Both the position numbers and the translations under genes were made by a program. A DNA stretch of 64,000 bases from Dietzia timorensis (GTDB lineage Bacteria; Actinomycetota; Actinomycetes; Mycobacteriales; Mycobacteriaceae): NCBI RefSeq assembly GCF_001659785.1, contig NZ_CP015961.1:3100001-3164000 (forward strand), given 5' to 3'. The notes beneath the pieces were generated by a model that saw nothing but the letters and a program-made list of their open reading frames with translations, was not told the origin of the DNA and made no database searches. Shown here piece by piece: positions 17,225 to 27,953 of the stretch. Each line of letters starts with the position of its first letter. The stretch's first letter is position 1.

Positions 17225-18514
17225 ATGCCCGTGTCCGCCACATCCACTCCCTTGGATCAGCTCCCTGCGCTGCTCGCACTCCGCGAGCTGACGTACCGCG
17301 AGAGCTCGGACGTCGCACCCGATTTCCGCCGCGCATTGGAAGACGCCCTCAACACCGAGGCTCCCTACCTCCGCGCCGATCTGCCCAGGAACCTCGACGG
17401 GCCGTTCGCGACCTTCGTCAAGCTGTATCGGTTCCTTCTCACCAGGGTCGAGGATTCCGGCGGCGACCGTGCCAAGGTAGACGACGTGCTCGACCTGTGC
17501 CGCGAGCTCGGCCACGACCTGGCGAAGTACAACGTGGTCGAGGAGCAGTACGAGCGGTTCGGGCACGCTCTCAACGCGGCACTCGCGCGCGTCGCGGGCG
17601 AGGAGTGGACCGGCGAGCTGTCCAAGGTCCAGAACCAGTTCTATGTGATCATCGCCCGCGCCCTGCACAAGGGGGCGCGCGAGGCCCACGCCGAGGCGGA
17701 GCCGGACGGGCTCAACATCGGTGCGACCGTCGTCGACGTGCAGCGCCCCACCCGCGGACTCGCGGTCGTGCGGCTGCTCACCGACGTCCCGATGGACTAC
17801 CTGCCCGGCCAGTACGTCTCGGTGCTCACCCCGTATGCGCACGCGGTGTGGCGCCAGCTCAGCCCGTCGATCCCCGCCAATCCCGCGCGGCAGATCGAGT
17901 TCCATGTGCGCGCGGTCTCCGGCGGCGAGCTCAGCGCCTCACTCGTCGCGATGGCCACTCCCGGCGACCGCTGGGTCCTGTCCAGTCCGCTCGGGGAGCT
18001 CGAGATCGTCCGCAACCCTGCACCCATCCCGGAGCAGGAGCCCGGCGAGCCCGCTCCGACGCGCCCGCTTCGCGGCGACCACCAGGACGTACTCATCATC
18101 GCCGGCGGCACGGGCATCGCGCCGATCCGCAGCCTGCTGCTCGACATCAGCCGCTTCTCCGACAACCCGCGCGTGCACCTGTTCTACGGCGCGAAATACC
18201 CGGGCGAGCTGTACGATCTGAGCTCGCTCATCGACATGGCCTCGTTCAGCCCGTGGCTCACGGTGCAGCCCGTGGCCGAGGAACACGAGGATCCGTGGTG
18301 GCTCGACACCACCGGCGCAGGTCCGCTCCCGCACACGCTGCACCGTTTCACCTACGGCCGCCTCGACAAGGTCGTCACCGCATACGGCGGGTGGGGCGAC
18401 CGGCAAATCATCCTGTCCGGGCCGCCGGAGATGCTGCGCGCGACCAAGGAGGCACTCATCGCCCGCGGCGCCCCGCCCGAGGCGATCTCTCACGACCCGC
18501 TACCGGGGAGCTGA
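17225..18514 (+). CDS. Flavohemoprotein-like FAD/NAD oxidoreductase with a degenerate globin domain
   Basis: A 429-residue protein directly following the membrane protein gene. Residues 1-155 have the globin pattern of flavohemoglobins. The FAD-binding barrel (about 165-285) has WRQLSPSIP in place of the usual RQYSLS. The NAD domain (about 290-425) has IIAGGTGIAPIRSLL and LSGPPEML. The segment LCRELGHDLAKYNVVEEQY aligns with the flavohemoglobin LGxDHRKYGV heme region, but the position of the heme-ligating His is Leu99. The domain may therefore not bind heme in the normal way. That argues against simple NO dioxygenase activity and for an atypical electron-transfer reductase. Mycobacterial type II flavohemoproteins are one comparison. 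Confidence 0.78.
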   Translation: MPVSATSTPLDQLPALLALRELTYRESSDVAPDFRRALEDALNTEAPYLRADLPRNLDGPFATFVKLYRFLLTRVEDSGGDRAKVDDVLDLCRELGHDLAKYNVVEEQYERFGHALNAALARVAGEEWTGELSKVQNQFYVIIARALHKGAREAHAEAEPDGLNIGATVVDVQRPTRGLAVVRLLTDVPMDYLPGQYVSVLTPYAHAVWRQLSPSIPANPARQIEFHVRAVSGGELSASLVAMATPGDRWVLSSPLGELEIVRNPAPIPEQEPGEPAPTRPLRGDHQDVLIIAGGTGIAPIRSLLLDISRFSDNPRVHLFYGAKYPGELYDLSSLIDMASFSPWLTVQPVAEEHEDPWWLDTTGAGPLPHTLHRFTYGRLDKVVTAYGGWGDRQIILSGPPEMLRATKEALIARGAPPEAISHDPLPGS

Positions 18515-18517
18515 CCG

Positions 18518-19351
18518 CTACTCCGTCACGCGGCCGCCGGTGAGCACGGGGATCGCCGCGCGCACGTCCTCGGCCGCATCGGGGTCGACGTCGACGATCA
18601 TCAGCTCGGCGCCGTCCGAGGCCTCGCGCAGCACCTCACCCTTCGCGCCGGCCAGCATCGAATGCCCGACGCCCTGCGGCGCGGCGCCCGTCACCTCGCG
18701 GCCCTCGCTCGCGGGATTGCCCTGTCCCACGGCGAGCAGCGGCGTCGTCGCGTCGAGCGCGCGAGCCCGCGCGAGAAGCTGCCACTGCTCGACCTTCCCA
18801 GGACCATCGCCCCACGAGGCGCCGAGAATGTTCAGCCGTGCGCCGTCATTCGCGAGCGTGGTGAACTGCCCGGGAAAGCGGATGTCGTAGCAGACGGCGA
18901 GGCCGATCGGTACCCCGTCCACCTCCACTACGGAAGTAGATTCTCCGGGCGCGACGGTGTCGGATTCGCGGAACCCGAACGCGTCGTAGAGGTGGATCTT
19001 GTCGTAGCCGAGGTGGATGTCGCCGCCGGCGCCCGGGCTGGCGGCGGATCCCGCGGGGCCCGTGACGAGATACGTGTTGAACACGCGCCCGTCGCCGGAA
19101 GGGCGGAACATCCCGGCCATCACGACCACGCCGGCCTCGCGCGCGATCTGGCCGACCTCGCTCGCCCACGGCCCGTCGAGCTCCTCGGCGACCTCGTCCA
19201 GCGGTCCGTGCCCGAACGCGCGCATCGTCGCCTCCGGGAACGCCACCACCCGGGCGCCCTGCTCCGCGGCCCGCGCCACGTAGTCACGTATGACGTCGGA
19301 GTTCGCCCTCGGATCGGCCCCACTGATCACCTGTGCCGCAGCAATGCGCAC
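18518..19351 (-). CDS. Carbon-nitrogen hydrolase (nitrilase superfamily, Nit2/omega-amidase-like)
   Basis: A 277-residue cytoplasmic hydrolase. The Glu-Lys-Cys triad is visible: Glu in AFPEATM (about 41), Lys in YDKIHLYDAFG (about 121) and Cys in AVCYDIRFP (about 154). Such enzymes hydrolyse small amides or deaminated glutathione; the substrate is not known here. It converges with the flavohemoprotein gene and is 42 bases downstream of the RclA-like gene on the same strand, so the two may be cotranscribed. An exact copy of the dispersed 12-base word is at 19289, encoding NSDVIRDY. Confidence 0.87.
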   Translation of the reverse strand: MRIAAAQVISGADPRANSDVIRDYVARAAEQGARVVAFPEATMRAFGHGPLDEVAEELDGPWASEVGQIAREAGVVVMAGMFRPSGDGRVFNTYLVTGPAGSAASPGAGGDIHLGYDKIHLYDAFGFRESDTVAPGESTSVVEVDGVPIGLAVCYDIRFPGQFTTLANDGARLNILGASWGDGPGKVEQWQLLARARALDATTPLLAVGQGNPASEGREVTGAAPQGVGHSMLAGAKGEVLREASDGAELMIVDVDPDAAEDVRAAIPVLTGGRVTE

Positions 19352-19393
19352 GACGCCTCCTTCTTCGGCTTCCCTGCCTGTCTTGCCCCGACG

Positions 19394-20788
19394 CTACGCG
19401 AGCAGCGCGTTGAACACCTCCGAGCTGGACGGGTGGGTATAGATCGCCGAGCCCAACGCGGAGGCGGGGATCGACTGGGTCATCGCGACAGTGACGAGGT
19501 TGATGAGCTCCTGCGAATCGACGCAGTACAAGGTGCAGCCGAGGATGCGGTCGTCCTCGACGTCGATGAGGAACTTCGCGATACCCTCGGGCTCGCCGAG
19601 GATCTTCGGCCGCGGCATGATCGGGATGTCCGCGATGTTCTTGACCCGCACGTCGAGAGTGTGCCCGCGCCCCTCGGCATCCTCGCGCGCGGCGTCCTCG
19701 CCCAGGCCGACCTGCGACAGCGGCGGCGAGATGAACGTGGTGTTCGGGATAATGCGGCCGCTGGTGGTGCGGGAGCCATCGCCCCACACGGCGGAGGTGA
19801 TCACGCGGTGATCGTCGTAGGAGACGTACGTGAACTGCGGCCCGCCGTTGACGTCGCCGGCCGCATAGACGCCCTCTACATTCGTCTGAAGGTGCTCGTC
19901 GACCTCGATCGCACCGCGCTCGGTCGTCGCGATTCCTGCCGCCTCGAGGCCGAGCCCGTCCGTCGCCGGGCGCCGCCCCACAGCGAGAAGGACATAGTCC
20001 GCCTGCAGTTCGCCGCCGTCGTGCGAGACGGTAACTCCGCCGTCATCGGAGGAAAATCCCGAGACCTTGGCGCCGGAGAGAATGGTGATTCCGAGCTTTT
20101 CGAGATCCGCGCGCACCTGCTCGGCGACATCGCGGTCGAAGCGCCCGAGGAACCGCTCGGAGCCGTCGAGAACCGTGACGGAGGTGCCGAACTGCGCGAA
20201 CATCGTCGCGAACTCGAGCCCGATGGGGCCACCGCCGACGACGGCGAGGCGCGCCGGATGCTCCGGGACGTGCTGGACCTGCGTGGAATCGAGGATCCGG
20301 GGGCCGTCGATGCCGGCGATGGGCGGGCGGACCGGGACCGAACCGGTGTTGACGATGATCGTCCGGGCGGTGACAGTGAGCTCGTCGGGGCCGCCGGTGA
20401 TGCGCACCGTCTTGGGGCCGGTGAACTCGGCGTCGCCGTCGATGACCGTGACGCCGGCGTCGTCTGCGAGCTTCTTGTTGACGGCGTTGAGCTTGCTGAT
20501 GAGCGTATCGCGGCGATCCTGCGCGGCGGACAGGGCATCGGCGTCGCCGCCTTCCGAACCGACGCCGGCCGCGGCGGCCGTCCGCGCGGAAGAGTGCAGG
20601 TGCGCGTCTGTGAGCAGCGTCTTCGTCGGCACGCAGCCGACGTTGATACAGGTACCCCCGTACATGTCGGGGGACTTCTCGATCAGCGCGACTCGGTCGC
20701 CCGCCTTGGCGCGTCCCATCGCGATGGTCTTTCCGGCCTTGCCGAAGCCGAGGACGAGTACGTCGAATTCGTGGTCGCTATCGCTCAT
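19394..20788 (-). CDS. RclA-like pyridine nucleotide-disulfide oxidoreductase
   Basis: A 464-residue homodimeric flavoprotein: FAD domain (GFGKAGKTIAMGRAKAG from residue 14), NAD(P) domain (VVGGGPIGLEFATMFAQFG near 180) and dimerisation domain. The redox-active Cys47 and Cys52 sit in GGTCINVGCVPTK. The opening GFGKAGKT is closer to E. coli RclA, a copper-dependent reductase that protects against reactive chlorine, than to mycothione reductase or lipoamide dehydrogenase. The C-terminal THPSSSEVF takes the place of the catalytic HPT..E motif of glutathione reductases. The dispersed word occurs at 20035 in a DDGGV codon context. Role in oxidant defence is inferred. Confidence 0.85.
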   Translation of the reverse strand: MSDSDHEFDVLVLGFGKAGKTIAMGRAKAGDRVALIEKSPDMYGGTCINVGCVPTKTLLTDAHLHSSARTAAAAGVGSEGGDADALSAAQDRRDTLISKLNAVNKKLADDAGVTVIDGDAEFTGPKTVRITGGPDELTVTARTIIVNTGSVPVRPPIAGIDGPRILDSTQVQHVPEHPARLAVVGGGPIGLEFATMFAQFGTSVTVLDGSERFLGRFDRDVAEQVRADLEKLGITILSGAKVSGFSSDDGGVTVSHDGGELQADYVLLAVGRRPATDGLGLEAAGIATTERGAIEVDEHLQTNVEGVYAAGDVNGGPQFTYVSYDDHRVITSAVWGDGSRTTSGRIIPNTTFISPPLSQVGLGEDAAREDAEGRGHTLDVRVKNIADIPIMPRPKILGEPEGIAKFLIDVEDDRILGCTLYCVDSQELINLVTVAMTQSIPASALGSAIYTHPSSSEVFNALLA

Positions 20789-20861
20789 GGTCGCGATGCT
20801 ACTCGCGGGGCGGGGTGGTCGCCGCTGCCGTTGCGGCTTCGGGCGCGCCCGAGGAAGACAC

Positions 20862-21320
20862 TCAGTCCTTCCCGCGCTCGTTGCGCGGGCGCCACAGCAC
20901 GACCTGCGTCGAGCGCGGCACGTGGACGAGTTCGCCGCGCGCGCCCGAAGGCGCGGACAGGCCCGTGCGACTCGTCGCGCGCTCGGCCCGCTGCGCCGCC
21001 TCGTACATCGAGCGCAGCTCCGACCTCGCCTCGGACAGCGCCGCGCGCGCCTCCTCCAGCTGCTCGCGCAACTCGATGATCAGCTTGATCCCGGCGAGGT
21101 TGATGCCCTCGTCCTGGCTCAGTCGTTGAACCTCACGCAGCAGCGCGACGTCCCGCAGCGTGTACCGGCGACCGCCGCCTCGCGTGCGCTCGGGGATCAC
21201 CAGCCCCAGGCGGTCGTAGGTGCGGAGCGTCTGGGCGTGCAGCCCGGACAGCTCCGCCGCCACGGAGATGACGAGTACCGCCTCGTCAGGGCGCAGGTCG
21301 TCGGGATTCGGGATACGCAT
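20862..21320 (-). CDS. hspR: Heat-shock repressor HspR (MerR family)
   Basis: A 152-residue MerR-type regulator starting at ATG 21320, which overlaps the dnaJ stop as TAATG. An N-terminal winged helix-turn-helix has AAELSGLHAQTLRTYDRLGL followed by RRYTLRDVALLREVQ. A coiled-coil helix (LIIELREQLEEARAALSEAR) and a basic tail follow. HspR represses the dnaK operon and clpB by binding HAIR sequences, with DnaK as corepressor; this is established in Streptomyces and Mycobacterium. It is the last gene of dnaK-grpE-dnaJ-hspR, giving a feedback loop, and matching sites are present upstream of dnaK and clpB. Confidence 0.95.
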   Translation of the reverse strand: MRIPNPDDLRPDEAVLVISVAAELSGLHAQTLRTYDRLGLVIPERTRGGGRRYTLRDVALLREVQRLSQDEGINLAGIKLIIELREQLEEARAALSEARSELRSMYEAAQRAERATSRTGLSAPSGARGELVHVPRSTQVVLWRPRNERGKD

Positions 21321-22516
21321 TACGCACCTTGCCACCCTGCGCGCGGGTCGAAACCGGACGCGTCGAGCGCCTCGGCGTACGCGGCGAGCTCGGCGGAGGC
21401 GGCACCGGCCGGCGGGCTCACGACACGCAGCGTCGCGCGCAGTGCACCGGGATTACCGCTCTGCGGGTTGATCCCCCGTCCGCGCACGCGGAGCACATGC
21501 CCGTCGCGGGAATTCTCCGGCACGCGCACCGTGACCCGCCCGTCGAGGGTCGGGATCGACACCTTCGTCCCGCGGATCAGCTCCGGATACGACACCGGCA
21601 ACTCGAGCAACAGGTCGTTGCCATCGCGCGAGAACACCTTGTCCTCGCGCACGTGGACGGTGACGAACAGGTCGCCTGCCGGCGCGCCGCGGAATCCGGC
21701 CTGCCCCTTGCCCTGCAGGCGGATGCGCTTGCCGTCCTCGATCCCCGCGGGGATCTTCACCGTGAAATGCCGGGTGCGCGTCGTCGTTCCCGCGCCGCGG
21801 CACTCGGGGCACGGATCGTCGATAATCGTCCCCGCGCCGCCGCATTCCGGGCACGGCTCGGAGAAACCGAATGGCCCCTGGCTGCGATTCACGTATCCCG
21901 CACCCTGGCAGGATCCGCAGGTCCGCGGCGTCGTGCCCGGCTTGGCGCCGCTGCCGCTACACGTATTACAGGTTGACGGCGCCGTCACGGCGATCTCCAC
22001 CGGCTTCCCGAGCGCGGCGTCGCGGAAACCGACGGTCACCGATGTTTCGATGTTCTCCCCACGGGCACTGGCCTGACGGCCTCCTCCGCCCGCGCCGGCG
22101 CCGCGATTGAACAGGCCACCGAAGATATCGCCGAAACCGCCGGACTGGGCGCCGGCCGCTCCTCCGCCGAAGAGGTCCGAAATATCGAACTCCTCCGCGC
22201 CTGCGCCTGCGCCGCCCGCGCGACGGTAACGACCGCCGCCGAAGCCGCCCCCGCCGCCACCGAATCCGCCGTAGCCGCTGGCCGCAAGCTGGCGGACCTC
22301 GTCGTATTCTTTGCGCTTGGATTCGTCTCCTACGACGTCATACGCCGTGGATACCTTCTTGAACTTCTCTTCCGCGGCGGCATCGCCCGGGTGAGAATCC
22401 GGGTGGGATTCGCGGGCGAGTTTGCGGTAGGCCTTGCGAATGTCGTTTTGGCTGGCGTCCTTCGAGACGCCGAGGTCTGCGTAAAAATCTCTGTCTACCC
22501 AATCGCTCTGGCTCAT
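21320..22516 (-). CDS. dnaJ: Chaperone co-factor DnaJ
   Basis: A 398-residue type I DnaJ. The J domain (about 9-75) has the HPD tripeptide at residues 38-40 that stimulates DnaK ATPase. A long Gly/Phe-rich linker follows (GGFGGGGGGFGGGRYRR and on). A zinc-binding region of four CxxCxGxG repeats lies at about 190-255, then the substrate-binding C-terminal domains. The start follows GAAAGGAGG, a strong site. It is separated from grpE by 203 bases containing a 14-bp hairpin, so DnaJ and HspR levels may be tuned apart from DnaK and GrpE. Confidence 0.96.
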   Translation of the reverse strand: MSQSDWVDRDFYADLGVSKDASQNDIRKAYRKLARESHPDSHPGDAAAEEKFKKVSTAYDVVGDESKRKEYDEVRQLAASGYGGFGGGGGGFGGGRYRRAGGAGAGAEEFDISDLFGGGAAGAQSGGFGDIFGGLFNRGAGAGGGGRQASARGENIETSVTVGFRDAALGKPVEIAVTAPSTCNTCSGSGAKPGTTPRTCGSCQGAGYVNRSQGPFGFSEPCPECGGAGTIIDDPCPECRGAGTTTRTRHFTVKIPAGIEDGKRIRLQGKGQAGFRGAPAGDLFVTVHVREDKVFSRDGNDLLLELPVSYPELIRGTKVSIPTLDGRVTVRVPENSRDGHVLRVRGRGINPQSGNPGALRATLRVVSPPAGAASAELAAYAEALDASGFDPRAGWQGA

Positions 22517-22628
22517 ATGGCGCCTCCTTTCAGACCGTGCCGAGTGTCGTGGCTGCGCGCCGCACGGGCGACGCTGCTGGGTGCTGTTCTAATTTTCGTC
22601 TCTAACTCTAATTGTCTAACTAACCGAA

Positions 22629-22676
22629 GAGGTCCCGGCAGGAAAGGGCCTGGGGCCGCTCCCCTGCCGGGACCTC
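22629..22676 (-). terminator. 14-bp hairpin between grpE and dnaJ
   Basis: GAGGTCCCGGCAGG (22629-22642) pairs perfectly with 22663-22676 across a 20-base loop. It sits inside the dnaK-grpE-dnaJ-hspR operon, so it is either an attenuator, an mRNA processing/stability element or a terminator with a second promoter for dnaJ. There is no clear U-run. Confidence 0.6.
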
Positions 22677-22719
22677 GTCTTGATGTGCCGCGGGCGAACC
22701 ACGCGGTGTATTCGGCGGA

Positions 22720-23369
22720 CTAGCTGCCGACGATCACCATCGCGTTGCGCAACGTGCGATCACCGACGCGGTAACCCTTGCGGTACACCGTGGCGACCTT
22801 GGGATCGCCGCCCTCGGAGAGGTCCTGCACCGCCTCGTGGATCGAGGGGTCGAAGTCGTCGCCCTCGGCGCCGAACTCCTCGACGCCCTGCGCGGCGAGG
22901 ACCGCGAAGAACTTGTCGTTGAACTTGCGCAGCGGGCTGCCCTCCTCGAGGTCGCCGTGCTGGGCGGCGAGGCCCAGCTCGTCGGCGATCTCCAGCAAGC
23001 CGGAGAGCACGGAGGCCTTCGCCCCCTCCACTGCCGACTGGCGTTCGCGGTCGACGCGGCGGCGGTAGTTCGCGTACTCCGCCGAGACCCGCTTGAGGTC
23101 CTCGGTGAGCGCGGCCGCCTCGTCGCGCGGAGCCTCGGCATTCTCGCTGCCGCCTTCCGCGGTGGCCTCGGCCTCGACGCCGGCGGCGGTCTCCGCCGTC
23201 ATACCCTCTGTGGGTTCAGACGGGGCGACGTCGTGATCCGCTGCCGCTGCGGATGCGTCCGCATCCGCGGCGGGCTGGGCGGCGTCGGCGGCCGTGGCCT
23301 GGGCCGGAGCCGTGGGGTCTACATCGTCCGCGGTGGACGATTCGGTTCCCGGCTGGCCCGGTCCGGCGG

Positions 23370-23373
<4 letters not shown>
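22720..23373 (-). CDS. grpE: Nucleotide exchange factor GrpE
   Basis: A 217-residue DnaK nucleotide exchange factor. Residues 1-85 are a disordered Ala/Glu/Asp-rich tail, a coiled-coil dimerisation helix spans about 85-140 ([20 protein letters not shown]), and the C-terminal beta-wing holds the signature [21 protein letters not shown]. The start overlaps the dnaK stop by four bases (ATGA), implying translational coupling. One copy of the dispersed word at 23191 encodes GMTAE in the tail. Confidence 0.96.
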
Positions 23374-25229
<1,856 letters not shown>

Positions 25230-25391
25230 ATTGTGTTCCTCCTATTAATTGGTCCCTGAGTAATTGTCTTGTTCGTTTGTGCTGGGTCTTGCTTCTAAGT
25301 CGAAAACCCTTAGCGCGCCGGACTCAAGTTCCTTGCCTCGCCGGCGGGCCTGTCGCAATTCTGCCACCGTTTCGCCGTCAGCGTGCAACTT

Positions 25392-25412
25392 GTTGAGTCG
25401 CGGACGCTTAAG
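25392..25412 (-). promoter_or_regulatory. HAIR-like HspR operator upstream of dnaK
   Basis: GTTGAGT-N7-GCTTAAG agrees with CTTGAGT-N7-ACTCAAG at 11 of 14 positions with exact spacing. It is 15 bases downstream of the candidate SigH -10 element, so it overlaps the probable transcription start. A further half site ACTCAAG is at 25322-25328. Confidence 0.5.
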
Positions 25413-25427
25413 TTTTCTGTCTGGTTC

Positions 25428-25454
25428 AACTGGTTTAACGTCGACATCATTCCC
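25428..25454 (-). promoter_or_regulatory. SigH-like promoter of the dnaK operon
   Basis: On the minus strand GGGAAT, 18 bases, then GTT: a fit to the SigH consensus. It lies about 200 bases before the dnaK start. The same promoter-operator order is found for clpB. Confidence 0.5.
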
Positions 25455-25616
25455 GATGTGGTGCAACTCACAGCCAAACTTGCATTTACCGCGCTCAACT
25501 TCGCGCGCAGGCTTCCGTGCTTTCCGGCAGCCACCCCTTCCCGGCAGCCCTGGACTGGGACCTCCGGCGCCCACGACGGACCCACCTCCGTGCGCCCGCG
25601 CGTACCCGCCCGTGCC

Positions 25617-25680
25617 CGCACCACGTCGAGTCCCGCAGACCACGCGATTTGCCAGGGTTTGCGGGACTCGAGATGGTGCG
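25617..25680. repeat. Large imperfect hairpin (21-bp arms) in the dnaK-protease intergenic region
   Basis: Arm 25617-25637 pairs with 25660-25680 at 19 of 21 positions, around TCGAGTCCCGCA, with a 22-base loop. The 786-base gap between dnaK and the protease is otherwise C-rich and has no convincing gene: long open frames run on both strands but have unnatural composition and no ribosome-binding sites. The hairpin may be the core of a structured RNA or of a small non-autonomous element. Confidence 0.5.
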
Positions 25681-26015
25681 GACACACAACGGCGCCGACC
25701 CCACCTCTTCGGAACTCTTCTGCATGGCCTTCGACCCGAACGTGGCGCGGTTTCCAGCGACCCAGATCCGCCGGCACACCCCAACCGCAGCCGCCAAACC
25801 TCCCGCACCCGGCAAATCCCCAAGAAACCCAATAAATTCTTTTCACACCCGCAACACGTGTCTCACTGGTATTTAGCAAATCCTGGCGCTATCCTGAGTC
25901 ACAACTGTCACACACGTATCACCAACCCCAAGTTACAAATGCGGAATTACGTGGTGCGTTTTCGGTCGGACAGCCACACGCCCGCCCGACTCGGTAACCA
26001 AAGGAAGTGCTCAGC

Positions 26016-27773
26016 ATGCGGATTCGCTCAACCATTGGCGCGGCCCTCGCCGTCACGGCGCTCGGCGTCGCCGGCGCTGTCGCCCTACCCACCGTGTCCT
26101 CCGATCAGGTCCTCAACGCCGCCGACGAAACCGCGACGGCGCCCGCCGCCACCGGCGCCGTGGACACCGACGACCCGGTCGCCGTCGCCCTCAGCCTCGC
26201 CGATGCCCTCCAACGCGACCTCGGTATGACGCCGGAGCAGTTCGTCTCCCAGGCCGACACCGCCGCGGAGCTCGGCGGCAAGGCCGGCGAGTGGTCCAAG
26301 ACCTTCCAGGACGCCTTCGGTGGCGCCTGGCTCAACGATTTCGGCGAGGGCGTGGTCGGCGTCGCCACGGTCTTCCCCGATGACGGCGGAGAGAAGAAGG
26401 TAGACACCAAGGCCGCCTCCGAGCTGCGCGAAGCGGCAAAGGACGCGGGCTTCGTCGTACAGGACGTCGCGTTGTCGCAGTCCGAGCTCGAGCAGCGCCT
26501 GGACGAAGTCAAGGCCGCCATCGAGGAGCGCCCGCAGGATCAGCGCGAGCTGATCACCGGCGTCGAGGCCGACCAGAATCGCGGCGCCGTCGTCGTCACC
26601 ACCGATGGCGGTACCGAGGCGCAGCTCGGCAACCTCACCGCTGCGCTGCACGGACTTGCCAAGCTGCAGACACTCAACGCACCCAGCCCGACGAGCGATA
26701 CCTCGCCGTTCGGCAGCCTCGAGGACGGCCAGCAGGGCCAGGGCTCGGGCAACGAGACCACGGATCCGGGCACCGGCGCGGTCGACGGCACCGGCACCGG
26801 CACCGCACCTGCCGAGCAGGCCACCGCGCCGGACGCCACGACCACCGAGGGCGACCAGGCCGAGGCTCCCACCGACGGCAACGACACCGAGGCGCCGGCC
26901 GAAGGCGAGGCCACAAAGGGCGGTTCGCTCGGGAGCTTCCTGTCCCCCGAGGCGCTCGGCGTGCTCACGCAGATCCTCGGCCTCGCGGGCGGAGCCGACG
27001 CACTCGGCTCGCTCGGAGGCGAGTCCGGCTCCCTCGGGGACTTCGTGCCGGTCCCGGATCCCGAGCCGACCCCCACCGAGGACGCACCGGCAGACCCGAA
27101 CGCCGAGGCCAAGGCTCCGGCGGCCGACAAGCAGGTCATCGGCGGCACCGCTTACGATGCGAAGATGCCAATCGGCGGGCTCGAATGCTCCACCGGCTTC
27201 AACGGCACACTCAACGGTGCTCCCGTTGTTATCACCGCCGCGCACTGCAACCGCATGGACGGCGTGCGCGCGGCATTCGCCGACGGCACCGAGTTCGGCA
27301 CCTTCGCCGACACCAAGCCCGACAACATCGACTCCGCGTTGATCAAGGTCGACAAGGAGCTCGGTGAGCGTTTCGACAACAATCTCGTCGGCGGCGAGGA
27401 GGGCAAGGCCCAGGAGATCACCGGCACCTCGGCGCCGGTCGCCGGCCAGGTCGCCTGCAAGATGGGCTCCCGCACCGGGTTCAGCTGCGGCAAGATCGAC
27501 GAGACGGGCGCACACATCGACGTCGCCGGCCAGCGCACGATCGCCAACGCCTTCACCGTCGATATCTGCGCGCTCCCCGGCGATTCGGGCGGCGTCGTCT
27601 TCTCCGGCAACCGCGCGCTCGGCATCTCCAGCGCCTCGAATGTCGCGGGCGAGACCGACTGCGCCGCCGCTAAGACCAATGCGGACGCCGCCGGTGTGAC
27701 CCCGTCCCTGTCCGTCGTCCCGATCGACGACGTGCTCGCCGCGCACCCAGGCCTCGAGCTCAACACGAAGTAG
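26016..27773 (+). CDS. Secreted S1-family (chymotrypsin-like) serine protease with long prodomain
   Basis: A 585-residue secreted protein. ATG 26016 is chosen over GTG 26007 because AAAGGAAG lies 9-15 bases before it and a clean signal peptide follows (MRIRSTIGAALAVTALGVAG). Residues about 60-220 resemble a propeptide with alternating charged helices. About 225-370 is a Thr/Gly/Glu/Ala-rich linker. The protease domain begins near IGGTAYDAKM (about 372). The triad is His in ITAAHC (about 409), Asp in NIDSALI (about 440) and Ser in LPGDSGGV (about 523), with cysteines placed for disulfides. It resembles alpha-lytic/streptogrisin-type enzymes of corynebacteria. A hairpin terminator follows. The substrate is unknown. 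Confidence 0.87.
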   Translation: MRIRSTIGAALAVTALGVAGAVALPTVSSDQVLNAADETATAPAATGAVDTDDPVAVALSLADALQRDLGMTPEQFVSQADTAAELGGKAGEWSKTFQDAFGGAWLNDFGEGVVGVATVFPDDGGEKKVDTKAASELREAAKDAGFVVQDVALSQSELEQRLDEVKAAIEERPQDQRELITGVEADQNRGAVVVTTDGGTEAQLGNLTAALHGLAKLQTLNAPSPTSDTSPFGSLEDGQQGQGSGNETTDPGTGAVDGTGTGTAPAEQATAPDATTTEGDQAEAPTDGNDTEAPAEGEATKGGSLGSFLSPEALGVLTQILGLAGGADALGSLGGESGSLGDFVPVPDPEPTPTEDAPADPNAEAKAPAADKQVIGGTAYDAKMPIGGLECSTGFNGTLNGAPVVITAAHCNRMDGVRAAFADGTEFGTFADTKPDNIDSALIKVDKELGERFDNNLVGGEEGKAQEITGTSAPVAGQVACKMGSRTGFSCGKIDETGAHIDVAGQRTIANAFTVDICALPGDSGGVVFSGNRALGISSASNVAGETDCAAAKTNADAAGVTPSLSVVPIDDVLAAHPGLELNTK

Positions 27774-27811
27774 CTCGGTCCGCGCGGCCGCACCCGCCAA
27801 CGCAATACCCC

Positions 27812-27842
27812 GAAGCCCCTCGCCCACGTGGTGAGGGGCTTC
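27812..27842 (+). terminator. Hairpin terminator after the protease gene
   Basis: GAAGCCCCTC (27812-27821) pairs with 27833-27842, extended by GCC/GGT; followed by GTCGCTTCT. It is about 40 bases after the protease stop. Confidence 0.75.
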
Positions 27843-27953
27843 GTCGCTTCTAGAGAATTGCGCGCACGAAACCCCGGAAATCGTGATGCGCGTCACGTTC
27901 AACTGAGATACTCGGTCCACGAAGCTCGCAACCGCATCGCAACGGAGGACCCC

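Noticed and set aside
19394-20788. Mycothione reductase as the identity of the flavoprotein
   Set aside because: The GFGKAGKT N-terminus and GGTCINVGCVPTK motif fit RclA-type proteins better; mycothione reductases differ around both cysteines and at the C-terminus.
25264-26229. Open frames on both strands in the dnaK-protease gap
   Set aside because: Up to 321 codons long but with no ribosome-binding site, biased Arg/Pro composition and overlap with the hairpin and the dnaK control region.
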